A stretch of DNA of 64,000 bases from Pilaira anomala. Lineage: Eukaryota > Mucoromycota > Mucoromycetes > Mucorales > Mucoraceae. Each line of letters starts with the position of its first letter. The first letter of the stretch is position 1. The stretch spans positions 372,001 through 436,000 of the forward strand of contig JAIXMQ010000002.1 in assembly GCA_025716855.1 (NCBI GenBank), in the 5' to 3' direction. Below, piece after piece: positions 44,556-59,927 of the stretch. The notes under the pieces are model-generated. The model did not search any database. It was not told where the DNA came from and saw only the letters and a program-made list of their open reading frames with translations. The position numbers and the translations under genes are program-made.

Positions 44556-47500
44556 ATGCCATTTATTTCTTCACTGAAAGAAAGTTTCGCAACTGCGCCG
44601 ATTGAGAATCGGGAAGATGTGGTCTTGAAACTAGCTACTGCTAATACTGAAGACGCGAATTATTACCAAGGTCTTGTTATACTTCAAAAAATTTATAATG
44701 AGGTGATGAAACAGGAAGAGCCTGCTAAAGTGAGAGATGCAACTGATACAGAACGTACTCTTTTTGAAGAAATGCAAGATCACTTGGAAAAATTCGACGA
44801 TCAAAATGATAAATATCGTGAACTAAACACTCGATTCCATCTTTTGGTTTATCCTTTTGAGACTTTGAAATCAACCGAGTTCATCAAAAAGGAATTAAAT
44901 CTGGACTTAGTGACTCAAAAGCAAGAGCAGCAATCTGTCGAAAAGGAAGAAAATTCCAAGAATACTGCCTCTACACTTGACCCCAGCTTAATTAGTTCAG
45001 AAACTGTAATCAAGGAAGTCTTTGAACGTTCCAGCTTGTATGAAGAGCTTGATATTAATTCTTTGGCGCTCCCTTATTTGAAGTCTACTCTTGACATGGA
45101 CAAATTATCGGATGTTGATCAAGTTGTACTTCTCAAAGCGTTATTTATGTACCCAACTGAAAAAATCTTTGGCAACGATATCATAGATCGTTTCTGTCGA
45201 CTTTGGAAATTACAAGTAAACCAAGAACAAGGCAAATATGAGTCTTGGAACTTCAGGTCCTTCTCGTATGGTACTTTTACTTTATCCCAAATGGATTATA
45301 TGATCAAGAGCATACCCAATATTATTCTTTTGGAAGAACATTTTGTTCAAAGTTATCTTGAAAAGCTTATGCCATCTCAGTATTATAGCAAGTATTCTTC
45401 TAATGAAACACTTTCTTTTTGGGATGATGATGAAAACGTTTTGCAAGATTATTTAAACCGCCTTGAAGATTTTGCTCAAAAATTACCTTCTCTTTATTTC
45501 CATTTTAAGTCTGCAATCCGATTCCATAAGTTACGTATCGATATTGTAAGACAAGATTTTGAAGAGCTTAGATTAATTGAGTTAGTACCAAACCCCCTTT
45601 TTTTTTAGAACTTTTACTAATTTTTTTTTTTTCATGCAGGTACTTGACAGGCGCTTCAAACAAATCCAATGATAGCTCTCCAATTCCTTCTCGCTTATCA
45701 AACGCCTTCTCATTTAACGAATCTAACAATGAAACCGAAATTAACGAAGAAGCTGAACATGTTAATATTCGTATACCTCTTTTGGGTGATTGTCAAATTG
45801 GAAAACAAGATCGTTTATTAGTAGTGCAAGAGTATCTGACAGGTTTGATTACACAAGACAAATTTACTACTTCTATTGAATCTCTTGGTGCTCATATGGA
45901 CTATCATAATGTATTAAAGCCCCTCTATGCTGAGCTCATGTTGACCGTATCTCCTTCTCCTCAAGAATCCTGGGCTAAAGTTTTAGGCTCTCAGAAATAT
46001 GAGCAACTTGTCAAGAAATCTTCTGTTGTTTTTACTCCAGCTTCCTTATACACCTCTGTCAAGAGAGGTCCTAGTGATGCTATCAAACTCCTTGTTCGAA
46101 CCAAAAATATTTCACGCCTTTCTATTCGTGTTTTTCAGATCAATACAGAAAACTATTCCCGCCTTCATATGAATAGCGATGAAAGGACTATTACTACCAA
46201 GAATAATCAAATTGATCTTGATGGTCTTTGTCCTACTTGGGAGAAGGATTTGGATTTCAGCTCAGAGCCTGCTATCCGGGTCAAGACAAACGAGTTTGTT
46301 TTTGGTGGCGATGAAGGTTTTGCTCCAGATGTTTTCAATGGACGTGGTCTTTGGGTGATTGAATTTGTTGGTGGTCAGAATCAATGTAGAGCTATTATCC
46401 AAAAGGTAGACCATATAAAAATATCCCCCCCCCCTACTTTTTTTTTATTAAGTATTAATACTGAATGTATTTATGTACATATATTTAGGGCTATTTGAGA
46501 CACGTTATTCAAGAGTCTGCCGCAGGGCACATTGTGCGGGTTTTAGATGAAAGTGGTAGAATACTTGAGAACTCTAAAATTTGGTGTGGTAATCAATACT
46601 ATCAGGTAGATTATTGATATTTATCTATCTTTCAGTCAACTATAACTTTCTTTTTATAGGCTGACGAATCAAATAATGTTTTGATTCCGTATCTACCAAC
46701 TGATAGTCAGGCTAAAACGAGCAAGATGTTGTTAATTTCAGCCTTGGAAAATTTCTGCGAGACTGTTAGTTTCTGTCAATTAGCTGAAAAGTATCAACTC
46801 TCTGCTACGTTTTATGTTAACCCTGAAATGGTGTCCTTCAACAAAAAAGCAACCGCAAGTATTATTTAGTATTATTTAGATACAATAATTAATAGTTTTT
46901 TTTTTTCATTGTAAATAGGTTGTTGTTAGTCCCAGGTTAACTATGAATGGATTTTCCGTTCCTCTCTCTTTATTGGAAAGTACAAGCTTAGTAGTTGAAT
47001 GCAGTAATATTGATCAAGTAAAGAACATATCAACTTACAAACATACTAAAAAAGACGCTAGCACTATCTACTATGAGTTCATGGTACCTGATAGATTGGT
47101 CAACCTCACATTCACACTCCAAGTCAAAATCAAAACCTTGAATGATACTTTACAATCTGAACAAGTGAAGCACAGTATTATATATATCATGCCCATAGAA
47201 GTTGCCGGTGTACCTGAAAGTGTTCATTTAAGAAAATCAAATGATGGCAATTACTTTATTAATGTCTTTGGAATAAATGGTGAGCCAAAGGTTGATCATG
47301 AAGTAAGATTAACGTTTCATCATGCGTTTAATGTATACAACATGGTCATTACTACATTGAAAACTAACGATGATGGTGAAATTGCATTGGGAAACTTACC
47401 TAATATTCAATCGGTTGCGTACACAAATGATCAAGGTATTTACAAGGATTGGCCCATTCACAACAGCAAACAAAGCCTCATGCCTCTTGCCATTTGTGTA

Positions 47501-50500
47501 TCCGCTGATACGCCTTTCAGAATTGATTGTTCTACAAATCCGTTTGATTCACTTATCTCATTGCATAGAACTGGTGTTAGAGAGTAAGTGCTTAATAATT
47601 GGTTATTAGTACGTGTTAGACTAATATAGTATTTTAGCACAATTATTGAAAACGTCTCAGAGCTTATTCAAATAAATGAAGACCATGTTTCTATTTCTGG
47701 TTTACCTGAGGGTGAATATAAATTTAATTATGCGTCTATACACGAAGGTGAACAAACCATAAAATGTTCTGTTATTAAGAATCAAGTCGACATGAACGAG
47801 ACCTCCGCTAATAGTAATAAAAAAGAAATCCTTTGGTCAAACTGGGTTATTGGAAGCAGCAATTATGCAAAACAAAATGGCAGTATACTACAACGACCAT
47901 TATCCATATCTGATGTTAATGTTTCTGACCATGAAAATGTTACCATCCGATTGAAAAACTCATCACCCAAAACCTTCTTGATTGTTACCACCAGTACATT
48001 TGTTCCAACCAAGTCAGAATCATTGATTGGCTTTATGAAAAACAATAATTTGTCCGGACCTCTTGTTTATAATAATGGTGTAACTGAAACAAAGTCATTT
48101 TTTCTGGATAATAAGCAATTGGGCGAAGAATATCAGTATGTCTTGAATCGTGCCAGATCTGAGAAATGGGTTGGTAGTAATTTAACCAAGCCTACACTAT
48201 TGATGTATCCTAAAGTAAGTTTACTTTTTTGAATTTCATTATTATATTTTAAATCTGACTTGTTTCTTATATAGAAAAAGGCATCTACTACTTCCAAGTC
48301 CAGACATCTGCAAGCTGAGAGGGTATCTGAATCTAACCAAAAAAAGAGTAAATACTTCGGAGGAGGAAGTACTGACAATATGGGGCTGGAGGGCAGATGC
48401 GGCATGCGAGGAAAGTTTTTGAATAGTTTTACTGAAGCTAGCTTAGCCTTTTTGGATCACCAATCACCTATTCTTATTTTTCCTGTATCAAGTGATGGTA
48501 CAGTCACTATTACTCGCGAGCAGCTGGGCTTTGGAGGTAATTTAATTCAAGTTGTTGCCATCTCAGGAGAGCAAGCAGTGTATAGATCCGAAGTGATGCC
48601 TTCTCATGATTCCAACAGCAATATCAAGTTCCAACTTAATGATCTTCGTCAAAAGTCAAATATCAACAAACCACTTATCCGTTCTAAGGTTGTTAGGAAA
48701 CTTTTGCCAAATGACAAATTGAGTCTCAGTACACATGAATATGAAATTATTGATAGTTTCGAGAAATTGCTTGATATTGTTAAAATTATCTCCCCAATTG
48801 ATAATCGTGTATCCCAAGAATTTGAATGGTTAAAGACATGGCCTACTCTCACTACCGATAAGAAGCTCAAATGGCATGAAGAAAATGTATGCCATGAATA
48901 TAACTTTTGGTTAAAAAGAAAAGATGCTGCGTTCTTCGATCAATTTATAAGACCCGCTATTAAGGTAAATATATACAATATCCAGCGAAACACACACACA
49001 TGTACTTAATTTTATATTTTCTCTTTTAGAGCAAAATCCAAAAGTCTTTTATGGACCTTTATCTCATTGATGAAGACCTTTCTGAATTTAGTCTCGATAG
49101 ATACAAGTTTGAGGAATTATCCACTGCAGAGAAGGCCCTTTTGGCTACAACTCAATCCTCCGAATTTTTGAAAACCGTTCTTAGATCATTTGAAGAAGCT
49201 TTTGATGATAGCAAATTGGATAATCGATCTGACGCTATATTTGATTCAATTCTGGCAGGAAGTGCTCTCACTGTACCCGAGGTAACAGCTATCTCTAGCT
49301 ACATGAATCAATCAGAACCTTCTACTCTGTTACGATCTCGCTCTGCTGGTGTATATGCCATGGCTTCCAGTTATTCACCTGTATCACCTCAGTATTCCAT
49401 GGAATCATATGATGGAGGCTATGCTTTGGTTGATGGTGAGATACCTCCACCTCCACCTTCTGGTGCACCTCTTTTTGGTGCAGCAAGATTTGCCAGACCA
49501 GCTATGATGCAACACTCAGAAGAAGTCATTCTTCAAGAATTTACTGCCGATGACAGTGAAGATGAAGAAGTGCTTGAAGCTGCTGTTGCTGAAATGAGAG
49601 CAAAAGCCAGACAACGTCAAAATAAAGCTACGTATGAATTCACAAAATCAACTACTGAATGGGTTGAGGCCGGTTACTATAATGGAGATCACAGAATCAC
49701 TGTCAATAAGTACTGGATCGATTTCCTTCAGCATCATTTAAATAACAATAACGAACATAATTTGTTTTTGTCCGAGAATTTTATGTATAGCCTCAGTAAT
49801 GAAACGGAAGTCGCCTTTGTTTTGAGTATGCTTGATCTCCCTTTCGCCTCTGAAGCGGACTGGACAAAGGAAGCAATCGCAAGTAACAATGTTGAAGAAG
49901 AAGGGGATAATAACTCAATGCAATTATCCATCTGTGCCTCACCTTCACACCCATTAATGGTTTTCTATCGTACTTTGTCTGAAAATTCTGCACCTTTCAA
50001 CGGTAATAATGAAAATAACTTAATGCTTGCTCAAGAGCTGTTCTTGTTTGACCAAAATACGTCAATTGATTCTGACGAATGTATCAAGATCAACCCTTTG
50101 TTAAAACACTTGGATACCTTTGTGCAATATGGAAATCATGTCATTATCAGTAATGTTTCTGGAAAAACTTTATCTTGTCAAGTAACTGTTCAGGTTCCTA
50201 CAGGCTCTATACCTTGTAAAGAAACTTCTTATTGTAAATCCGAGACTATTTCAATTGAGCCATATTCTACCTGGCATAAAGTAACAGGTACATTTTATTT
50301 TCCATCTGAAGGCGAATTTAGTATGGTTCCAGTGACTGTATCATCTCTGTCTGGTGATAAACTTCTTGGTAAAATTGATTCAATCGATTTTAGTGTTAAA
50401 AACAAGTCTTCCAATAATGTAAATGCAACCAGTTCTGACGATACTAATCAAGTACTCTCTTTAACCTCTTGGCCAACACTCGCAAGCACTGGATCAAATG

Positions 50501-51996
50501 CAAGTGTTATTTATTTCCTTGAGAATTACAAAAAATTGGACCGACTTGATTTCAGTATGATTAGTTGGAGGATGAAGGACAGTGTCTTTGCTCGTCAAGT
50601 ATTTGATGTGTTATCTCATCAACGTTGTTTCTATTCTCATGATATTTGGAAGTATGGTGTCTATCACCAATTCCATGATGTTGTCAGAGATTTATTAAAG
50701 TTCGACGGTAATCGTTTATTAGCTGTTGCAGGGCTAGAATTTGATTCCCCATTAATTCATAAGAAGATAGAAGATTACTCAAATGTTTTTGATTATTACC
50801 CTCTCTTGAATGCTCGTGCTCATCCTTTGAAACCAACTTCTCATGAAATCCTGAATGAGCAATTTTATCAACAATATGATGGCATCCTTACTTACTTAAG
50901 TCAGAAAACAACTGCACCAACCAATAATGATTTGGTTGTATTGACATTATACTTGATTCTACAAGATCGTATTGGTGATGCACAAACAACATTTGCTCGT
51001 ATTCAACCTAGTGTAAATAATACCGATTCTCAGGTGCAAGTAGATTATCTTAATGCCTATTTGAAGACACGAGTTCCTGTAACTGATCAACTGGATCAGC
51101 ATCTATTGGAACTTGAGACTGTAAAACAAGTCGCTAGCAAGTATAAGGACTTTGGAGTATTAAAATGGCGCAAACTATTTGCAGAACTGTATGACTTTGT
51201 ATGTGAAATAGAACAAGGCGATTCCGATACGTCTGGTGAAGTAGCTCATAATAATACAAGAATTCAATCCAAACCTTTACTCGAATTTGAAATCGATCAG
51301 CAAACTCAAGAACTAGTTGTCCAATATGCTAATATAAATTCGATTGATGTCAAGTATTACGAGATAAATATTGAGGTTATGTTCTCCACTAATCCTTTCA
51401 TGAACGATCGTACAAAATCTGTCGTAGACAATGACAATTTTACTTGGATTAAGCCGAGTTATTCATCAAGAATTGAGTTGCCTAAAAAGCCACAAGTCGC
51501 ATCGACAGAGAATGAGAGTGATGGCGATTATGATATGATTGGTGTAGGTCAAGTAAAGTCTGTGCAAACCATAAATATTCCCTTCACAGGAGGAAATAAG
51601 AATGTATTCGTTGAGATATCAAGTGTTGATACATCAGATAGTATCAAAAGACGTCAAGCTTACTTTTCTCACAGTCTTCAAACTCATATCGTCGAGTCTT
51701 TTGGTATTGTTCGTGTTATGAGCGGAAAAACCAAGCGTCCTCTGGCTGGTGCTTATGTTAAGGTTTATGTACGTATGAACAACGATAGCAAGGTTCATTT
51801 TTGGAAAGACGGTTATACGGGATTGAATGGTGTATTTGACTATGTTGGGGTAACTGAAGGAAATGCGTTGATGGGTGGCAATCAAACCAGCCTCAAAACT
51901 TTGATGGAAGATAATATTGAAAAATTAAGTATCTTAATTATGAGTACCGAGGAAGGTGCCGTTGTAAAGGAAGCTTATCCTCCTTTGGCTGCTTAA
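44556..51996 (+). CDS. Giant conserved protein, about 2334 aa, function unknown
   Basis: Eight exons (44556-45580, 45640-46405, 46489-46605, 46660-46868, 46930-47583, 47638-48214, 48275-48964, 49030-51996) sum to 7005 nt in frame. The exon 4/5 junction is the least certain: the obvious acceptor near 46918 gives no open frame, and the choice here uses a second GTATTA donor and TTAG acceptor. There is no signal peptide or membrane segment. The N-terminal ~350 residues are helical. The middle contains many beta-rich segments; one near the C-terminus (VRVMSGKTKRPLAGAYVKVY ... GLNGVFDY) resembles the beta-sandwich of carboxypeptidase-regulatory or macroglobulin-like domains. A Pro/Gly-rich linker (PPPPPSGAP) lies near residue 1480, and a helical, TPR-like region near 2000. 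Cytosolic; no enzyme motif seen. Confidence 0.88.
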
Positions 51997-52607
51997 AAAA
52001 AACACAATTTGAAATAATAAAAATATTTGTATACTTTTGTAAATTTGTTTTGTTAAATATTATGCCAAGAATTTATAAAATATCTAAAAACGCTACTCTG
52101 GAGTAGTTATTTGGATAGATCTAAGTTTAACTGGATTTTAATCCTAAAATTATTACATATAGCATTTCCTATGATGTGGTGCTCAAAGAAAGTTTAAGTT
52201 TAAGTATATTAACTTCAATCTATTCATGAAGTTGAAGCCAACTGATTATTTCATTACACAATCTGTAAAAGACGTGTTTTAAATTTGATGAATATAGATC
52301 GCTAAACTTTGAACATTACACATGTTTATTTAAGTGACCTTCAAACGTATATCTAAAAAAATTCGAAAAGTCGGATGCAAAAGACTACTGCAACAAAGGC
52401 TTTGTAACTAATAGTATCAGTTTTGGTAGAGATACTCAAGAAATTAGTGCATAGGGTCGAATTTACGCTAAAATAAACATAACATTACAGATCATATCTC
52501 TAATTTGACAAATATCTATTATCGAAACAACAACACTGATAAAATAGTAAATTTAATTTAATTTATTTTATTAATGTATGTACACTTTTTGAGAAATAGA
52601 ATGATAT
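51997..52607. other. Convergent 3' spacer
   Basis: The spacer lies between the stops of the giant gene and the OYE gene. It is AT-rich and no gene or repeat is seen. Confidence 0.6.
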
Positions 52608-53969
<1,362 letters not shown>

Positions 53970-54043
53970 TTTATATATATATATTTATACACAGAAATTA
54001 ATGATAATAGCTAATAAAGACGCCAAGTCGAAACCTTTTTATA

Positions 54044-54083
<40 letters not shown>

Positions 54084-56591
54084 CAAATCTGAGGTTGAAG
54101 TTCTAAAAGATTCCAAAGTGACAACTTTTTATTATTAATATAACGAATTAATAAGCAGAAGAAGAAGTGCTTGATTTCTTCCTATGACGCTAGTTTGAAG
54201 CTAGTTAGTACGCGATAATTTTAAAGGACTTTTGTTTTTTTTTTAAAAATAAAATAAAAAAAAACTTTCTGTTAGTTTGTGATGGTCGCAACGGAAGTTT
54301 AAGACACAGATTTTACTTATTAGTCGCAGACACTAGATCAAAAGACATTTAACATAAATCATGATGTCTATTATTGTTGAGTTACGCAAATCTGAATTTT
54401 GAAGTTTAGATCTATTATACGACATATTCCAAACATTCGTCATAATTTTTTGAGTAACCTAAAGAGTCGCATGATGTTTCCTAAAAAAAAAAAAATATTT
54501 CTTAATTCTGTCTGATTCGTAGATAGAATCGAAGCAATTTCAATTTTCTACGTTCTACATATGTATGGAATATGTGTTTTCTATAAAAACTATGTATTAG
54601 ATCTACTATTATACCCTTATATTTTTTGCAAGCAATATTACACAAAGACCTTTCGACCTTGAATATAACATTATAGCGTTAATATCATGGAATTATCCTT
54701 CTCCAAATCAATAGAAGATAATATGTTATAACATATTGATCTAATATTAAGATACCAATATCTATCACACTCTCAAATGCATTACTAAATCACTCAAGTT
54801 TAATGCTGAAAATATCCCCTTTGGATTAATAATAGAATAAAAAAATAAATTTCATTTTTTTTTTTTTCAGAAAAAAAGAATACTCCTTTTTTTCGTAGTA
54901 GTTTCAAAGTAATTTTAGGGCTTTAGTAATTGTAGAGTAACGTTATAGACAGCCCCAAGTCCCAAAATAAAGACTCATATTGATTGATAGTAATAACATT
55001 AATTCAGCAAGGAACGACCAAATCGAAAAAGGGAATATTTAAGAATTTACAAAGAGGCTAAAGAAAAAGTAATTACCTAAAAAAAAGGACCTTCTAGTTA
55101 TTAGCGATGTTGGGAGTATATCTTACTCCCAAAGAGCTAGATCGAGAGGAATATTAGGATTAGAAAATTTTTGTTACGCCAATATTCAAGACAACAGGAT
55201 ACATTACTCCAAGTCTGCTTGATAGCGCAGTATTTACTTTAAGAAGGATTTGTTTCAGCACTGTTCGTTTTTGAAATAAATAAAGTAACAGGGCCTTGCT
55301 CTACTCAAAATTGCATAATAGCTTAGTAAGTAGACCTTTTTTGAAACTGAATTGTTCATAAAAAGTTTCGCCTAAACAAGATAAACATCTAAGAAACCAT
55401 GTAATAAAGAAAAAAAAAACAATATTACTGCTGAGACACATATGCAGGAAGTATATATTTGACACTAATCCTATTTAGGATATGCATAAATGAATATAAA
55501 TTAAACTTTTTTCGATCAGACAAACCGATTTTATACATTTTTGGTTTTTTTATACATAAAAAACTACAGAGTGATTTTATTTTATTCTCTTTCTCCCAGA
55601 TTTTATCCGGCATTAGTTCACTCATCCATCTAAATCATTCGTCTCTCATCTTAGCAGCAGAAACCTGTTATAACTATAATTTGCTCTCAGATAAGTTTAA
55701 CCTGTTTATTCATAGGGGAAATAAAATTATCCTTTGTAAATAACTTTCTTCATTTTACCTCCAAAAATAAATGGCTTTCCTTGTACCATACTATATTTAA
55801 CAAATTGTTCTTTTTTTTTTTTATCAATGAGTATAAACTCATGATTTAATTTTATAGACGATGAGATCCAAAGATCAATGGCACCACTATACCAATCCTT
55901 ACTTTTTGCAGTATATGATGAGAATAATGTTGTTTAAGATTAAGTCTTATCTTTTTAAAACGAATTATTAGCTCCGTAAACCCGTATCCACATTGCGACT
56001 ACTATTTACGAATACGAAGTGACAACTGTTTTTTTTAGTAGTTCTATTTAAATTGTCGGATTTACTTTGATTTTATTGAGTAGCTTTGTATATATATTTT
56101 CAATCAACAAATTGTGATTTCTAGAATTCCAGCCATATAAAAAAGAAAACCTCTCCTATTGTTTTAAAATCCTTATGTCAAAGTAACATCCCTATCAACT
56201 AGATATCTTTATCAAGCTATGTGTACATGAATATGTCATATACTTCTGTTGATGATATTGAATTTGAGTGTAATAAGTGTATGATTAATATATGAATGTA
56301 CATATTAAAAAAAGAAGTAAATGGTTATAGACATGATATAAAGTAATTTCCAATGAACATATTAGCCGGTTAGTATAATAGAATAAATCTTATATAGACA
56401 ACCAAAGAAAACGAATGCGTTTTAATATTTAAAAAAATATATATATATATATATATTCGATTACAAACTCTCAAGTACATAATTGGACAGCCTCTCTCGG
56501 TTTCAAAATAATACTTTTTTTTTGTTTTTGTTTTAAAAGCACGGTTACAGACTGCGAAATAAATGGGTCTTCATTCTCTCTTGGCGTTAGC

Positions 56592-56592
<1 letters not shown>
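53970..56592. other. Large gene-free AT-rich gap
   Basis: The promoter of the minus-strand OYE gene lies at the left, with a T-run of 30+ at 54050-54080. No gene, tRNA or coding relic was recognised in the rest. The frames at 55425-55743 overlap on both strands and look random. Confidence 0.5.

Positions 56593-56648
<56 letters not shown>
56593..56648. repeat. (GA)n microsatellite
   Basis: An uninterrupted GA dinucleotide tract of about 56 bp, the longest of several GA/CT tracts in the window (others at 3702, 31529, 36263, 40207 and 62193). Confidence 0.95.
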
Positions 56649-56651
<3 letters not shown>

Positions 56652-57116
56652 TAGAAGAGAGGAGATATGTTGGTTTAAGTCCAAGGTAAACGTTTTATAC
56701 TAAAAAGCGAAAGAGAATAAAATAGAATAGTTATATAACCTGTAAGGTAATAATAATGACAGGGCCTAATAGGCATTGGTTCCGAAATTAAAATCATATT
56801 TAATAACTTAATGTCACTAAAAATGAACCGATGCAATTGTGTAACTTTCCTTCGTTACTCTGACTTAACAAAAGTGAAAAAAAAAAAAATATAAAAGTTT
56901 CTAATTTCTGCAAAATTTTTATAACCAGGAAAATCTGGTAATTATTTGTTTATATTTATATATATAAAAAAAAAATTATTACATTATTTGGGCACATGAC
57001 CGTTTATTATTTGATCCGCTTAAACGATCAATATTGGGATCAGGTAGGACAAAAGCAAGGGAGAATAGGTTTTTCCTTTTTGTCAATGCAAAAAAAAAAA
57101 AAAATGAAAAGTATTA

Positions 57117-57476
57117 GTGGGTTTCATTTCTAATCGTCCCACTGTTGGGATGAATTTAACATCAGCCAATTAAATTACTCTCCCACTCATTAGAAATGAA
57201 ACCCATTCATCCCATTTTTAGAAATAAAATAAATTATTGAGTTTTATACGTAAGCGAGATTCAAGCTTTTCTCTCAGAAGCTGTTTGGGGCTTCTAGTCA
57301 TTTCAAGTGATGTAGTAGTGTTAAATAAAAATTTAAACAAAAAAGATAAGAATTCCTCCCACCGGTCGTCCCAAAAAAAAGTGGGATGAATTGAGTTAAA
57401 ATGGGAGAGCGATTTTATTGGTCAAAATTAAGAAATAATTCGTCCCAAAAGTGGGACGACTAGAAATGAAACCCAC
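57117..57476. mobile_element. MITE with terminal inverted repeats and TA flanks
   Basis: The left end GTGGGTTTCATTTCTAATCG and the right end (complement of CGACTAGAAATGAAACCCAC) match at 19 of 20 positions. They are followed inward by TCGTCCCAC(T)/TTGGGA, so the inverted repeat continues for about 35 bp. Both ends are flanked by TA (ATTA before, TATT after), which fits a TA target duplication as in Tc1/mariner elements. The element is about 360 bp and has no coding capacity. Inside, at about 57191-57206, AGAAATGAAACCCA repeats the end sequence, so the left about 90 bp form a smaller hairpin of their own. Confidence 0.85.
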
Positions 57477-58011
57477 TATTTATGCGGAAAGGGCACGTTT
57501 TGTTTGATTTGAAAAAAAAAAAAGATCGACTTTTAATAAATTGTGTATATATATATATATATCAAGGAGGTGAGACAAAACCTATCATTTTGTGTGTGTG
57601 TATATGTGTGTATGTTTGTATAAGTTAAAGAGCGGTTTTTTTACACATTGATAAAAAAAAAAAAATTATACTGATTTGAAATGGTTTGTTTTATTCGGAT
57701 AAAGTTATACGGAACTTCTTCTGTCATTTTTCTGTCTTGCACAATATAATATTACTAAGGTGCTTTTACTGACTTTAAATAGTAAAGGAATAGCTTTTTC
57801 CTTTGTTCAAACTATTTTGAAAATTTGCGTTTTAGTCATTTTAAATCGAGTGAACCTGTGACTGTGAGAGGTGTATGAAAAAAAAGGGTTATTTTTTTTT
57901 TTTTCTTCCCCCATTTTATTTATAATGATGAAAATGATCTTTTCAATTTATTTTATTTTATTTTAACTTTTTTTTTTTTTTTTTTTTTTTCGAACTTGAC
58001 AAATATTAAAT
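57477..58011. promoter_or_regulatory. 5' flank of the thioesterase gene
   Basis: About 535 bp between the MITE and the ATG, AT-rich, with GT-rich (57590-57625) and TA repeats and a T-run just before the start codon. No defined site could be assigned. Confidence 0.4.
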
Positions 58012-59348
58012 ATGCCTAATTCGACTTTTCCCGCCGTTATCTCTTTTGCAGATAAAAAAGAAACTACTCCTGTTATTACAGCAAAGTATGGTGATGAAAA
58101 TGATGAAGATTTTGGAGCTCGTATGGCCAATGCAGTTGAAGTACAAGAAGTGGATGTGAATTTGTATATGAGTAAAGAACTTTGGTTACCAGCTGGTGCA
58201 CGTGGTGCATTTGGCGGACAGGTAAAAAAAATTTTGAAGCTTAAATGTTTTTTTTTTTGATAAAGACGCATTATTGATGAAAAAAAAAAAAAAAAAACTT
58301 AGATTGTTGCTCAAGCTTTAAGAGCTGCTTTTTATACTGTTTCTGATGAAATGGATATTCATGTAAGTAATCTGCAGATCGGATTAGAATATAACGAGCG
58401 AGCGAGCGAGAGAGAGAGAGAGAAATTAACCTTTTTTTTCTTTTTTTTTCTGTAAAAAAAAGTCTCTTCACAGTTATTTTATTTTACCTGGTAATGTTGA
58501 AGTACCTGTCATTTATCAAGTACAACGTCTTCGTGACGGTAGATCTTTTGCTACTAGAGTTGTTACTGCTTCTCAAAGAGGAAAGGCTATCTTTGTCTGT
58601 AGTTTCAGTTTCACCAAAGATGATCCTTCTACTCAATTAAGTCATCAAACTGATATGCCTGAAGCTCCTGAACCTGACTCACTTCCTTCGTAAGTTTTTT
58701 TTTTTTTTTTTGTTATTTGTTATTTGCTTGATTTTCTAATTCTGTTCCATTATTAGTGAAGTTGAATTAACTCAAAAGGCTTTGGAACAAAATGATTTAC
58801 CTCCCAAGTATCGTGAGTACCTTCAACTTCGTATTGAAGAAAGTTCTCCAGTGGATTATCGTGAGATCAACATCCCTCAACCTACATTTATTGCAGTAAG
58901 TTATATGAATTGTCAAATTTGGTGGGGGGGGGGGGTATAATATAGTGATATTAATTTTTTTTAAAAAAAAAAAAAGCGTCGTTGGTTTAAAACAAGAGGT
59001 CAACTTTCATCCGATAAGAGACTTCATGCTTGTGTTATTGCTTATGCTTCTGATAGTGGATTTGTTGGTACTGCTGCTAAGGCAAACGATGTTCCTGCAA
59101 GAGGAATTGGTATGTTGGCAAGTTTAGATCATTCCATGTGGTTCCACGCATCTGCTAGAGCCGATGACTGGTTACTTTATGATATGCATAGTCCTCGTAC
59201 TGGTGGTGGACGTGGTGTTGCATTTGGTAGAATTTATAGTAAAGATGGTCTTTTAGTTGCTACCACTGCACAAGAAGGTATCCTTCGTTTATCAAAGAGA
59301 GAGCAAGCCAAACGTAACAATATGATACCCGCTCAAAGCAAATTATAG
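58012..59348 (+). CDS. TES1: Peroxisomal acyl-CoA thioesterase (TesB/ACOT8 type)
   Basis: Five exons (58012-58221, 58303-58362, 58463-58689, 58757-58895, 58977-59348) give 335 residues in frame. The enzyme hydrolyses acyl-CoA to free acid and CoA and supports beta-oxidation in peroxisomes. It is a double hotdog protein: GAFGGQIVAQALRAA in the first fold and ASLDHSMWFH in the second. The residues matching the E. coli TesB active site are Asp238 (AYASD), Ser261 (Thr in TesB) and Gln311 (TTAQEG). The protein ends in SKL, a canonical PTS1 peroxisome signal. The acceptors of exons 3 and 5 follow A-runs. A G-run lies in the last intron. Confidence 0.96.
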
Positions 59349-59894
59349 ATAGACATCATATTCATTCATTTTTTACCATATATCACTTCTCACACACACA
59401 CACACACACACACTCTTTTTTTTTTACACACACATTAATACTATATTAACACACATCAATCTTTATGACCGTGTCAAATTTTTTTTTTTTTTATTTTCTT
59501 TTAAGAGGAGATATTTATATGCTTATAAATTCATTTTTTATTTTATTTTATGCCGTATATAAATTACTACACACATTTTTAATCATTTGGATTCATCTAA
59601 AATAATCAACTTTATTTTCCCGGAAAGCACTATATAGATTGTAATAGAGGAATGTTTGAATATACAGAAGGATGATTTATACTCATGATAGAGAACAAGT
59701 TTTAATTCTTAAAAGAACTACAAATGTTGAGTTTATGGACTTCATGATGTATAGGCGTTTGAGTGTACTCAGTGTTTTTACTGTATTAGTACTTCTTAAT
59801 AACATATATATAAAATCCTCATCAATCTCAATATACAAGCAAGGTACAAAGGTTACTTGCAGAGAAGAACCATGTAGATAAATTTCAATGATGG

Positions 59895-59927
<33 letters not shown>

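Noticed and set aside
58012..59348. Bacterial origin of the TesB-like gene
   Set aside because: Four spliceosomal introns and a C-terminal SKL show a resident eukaryotic peroxisomal gene.
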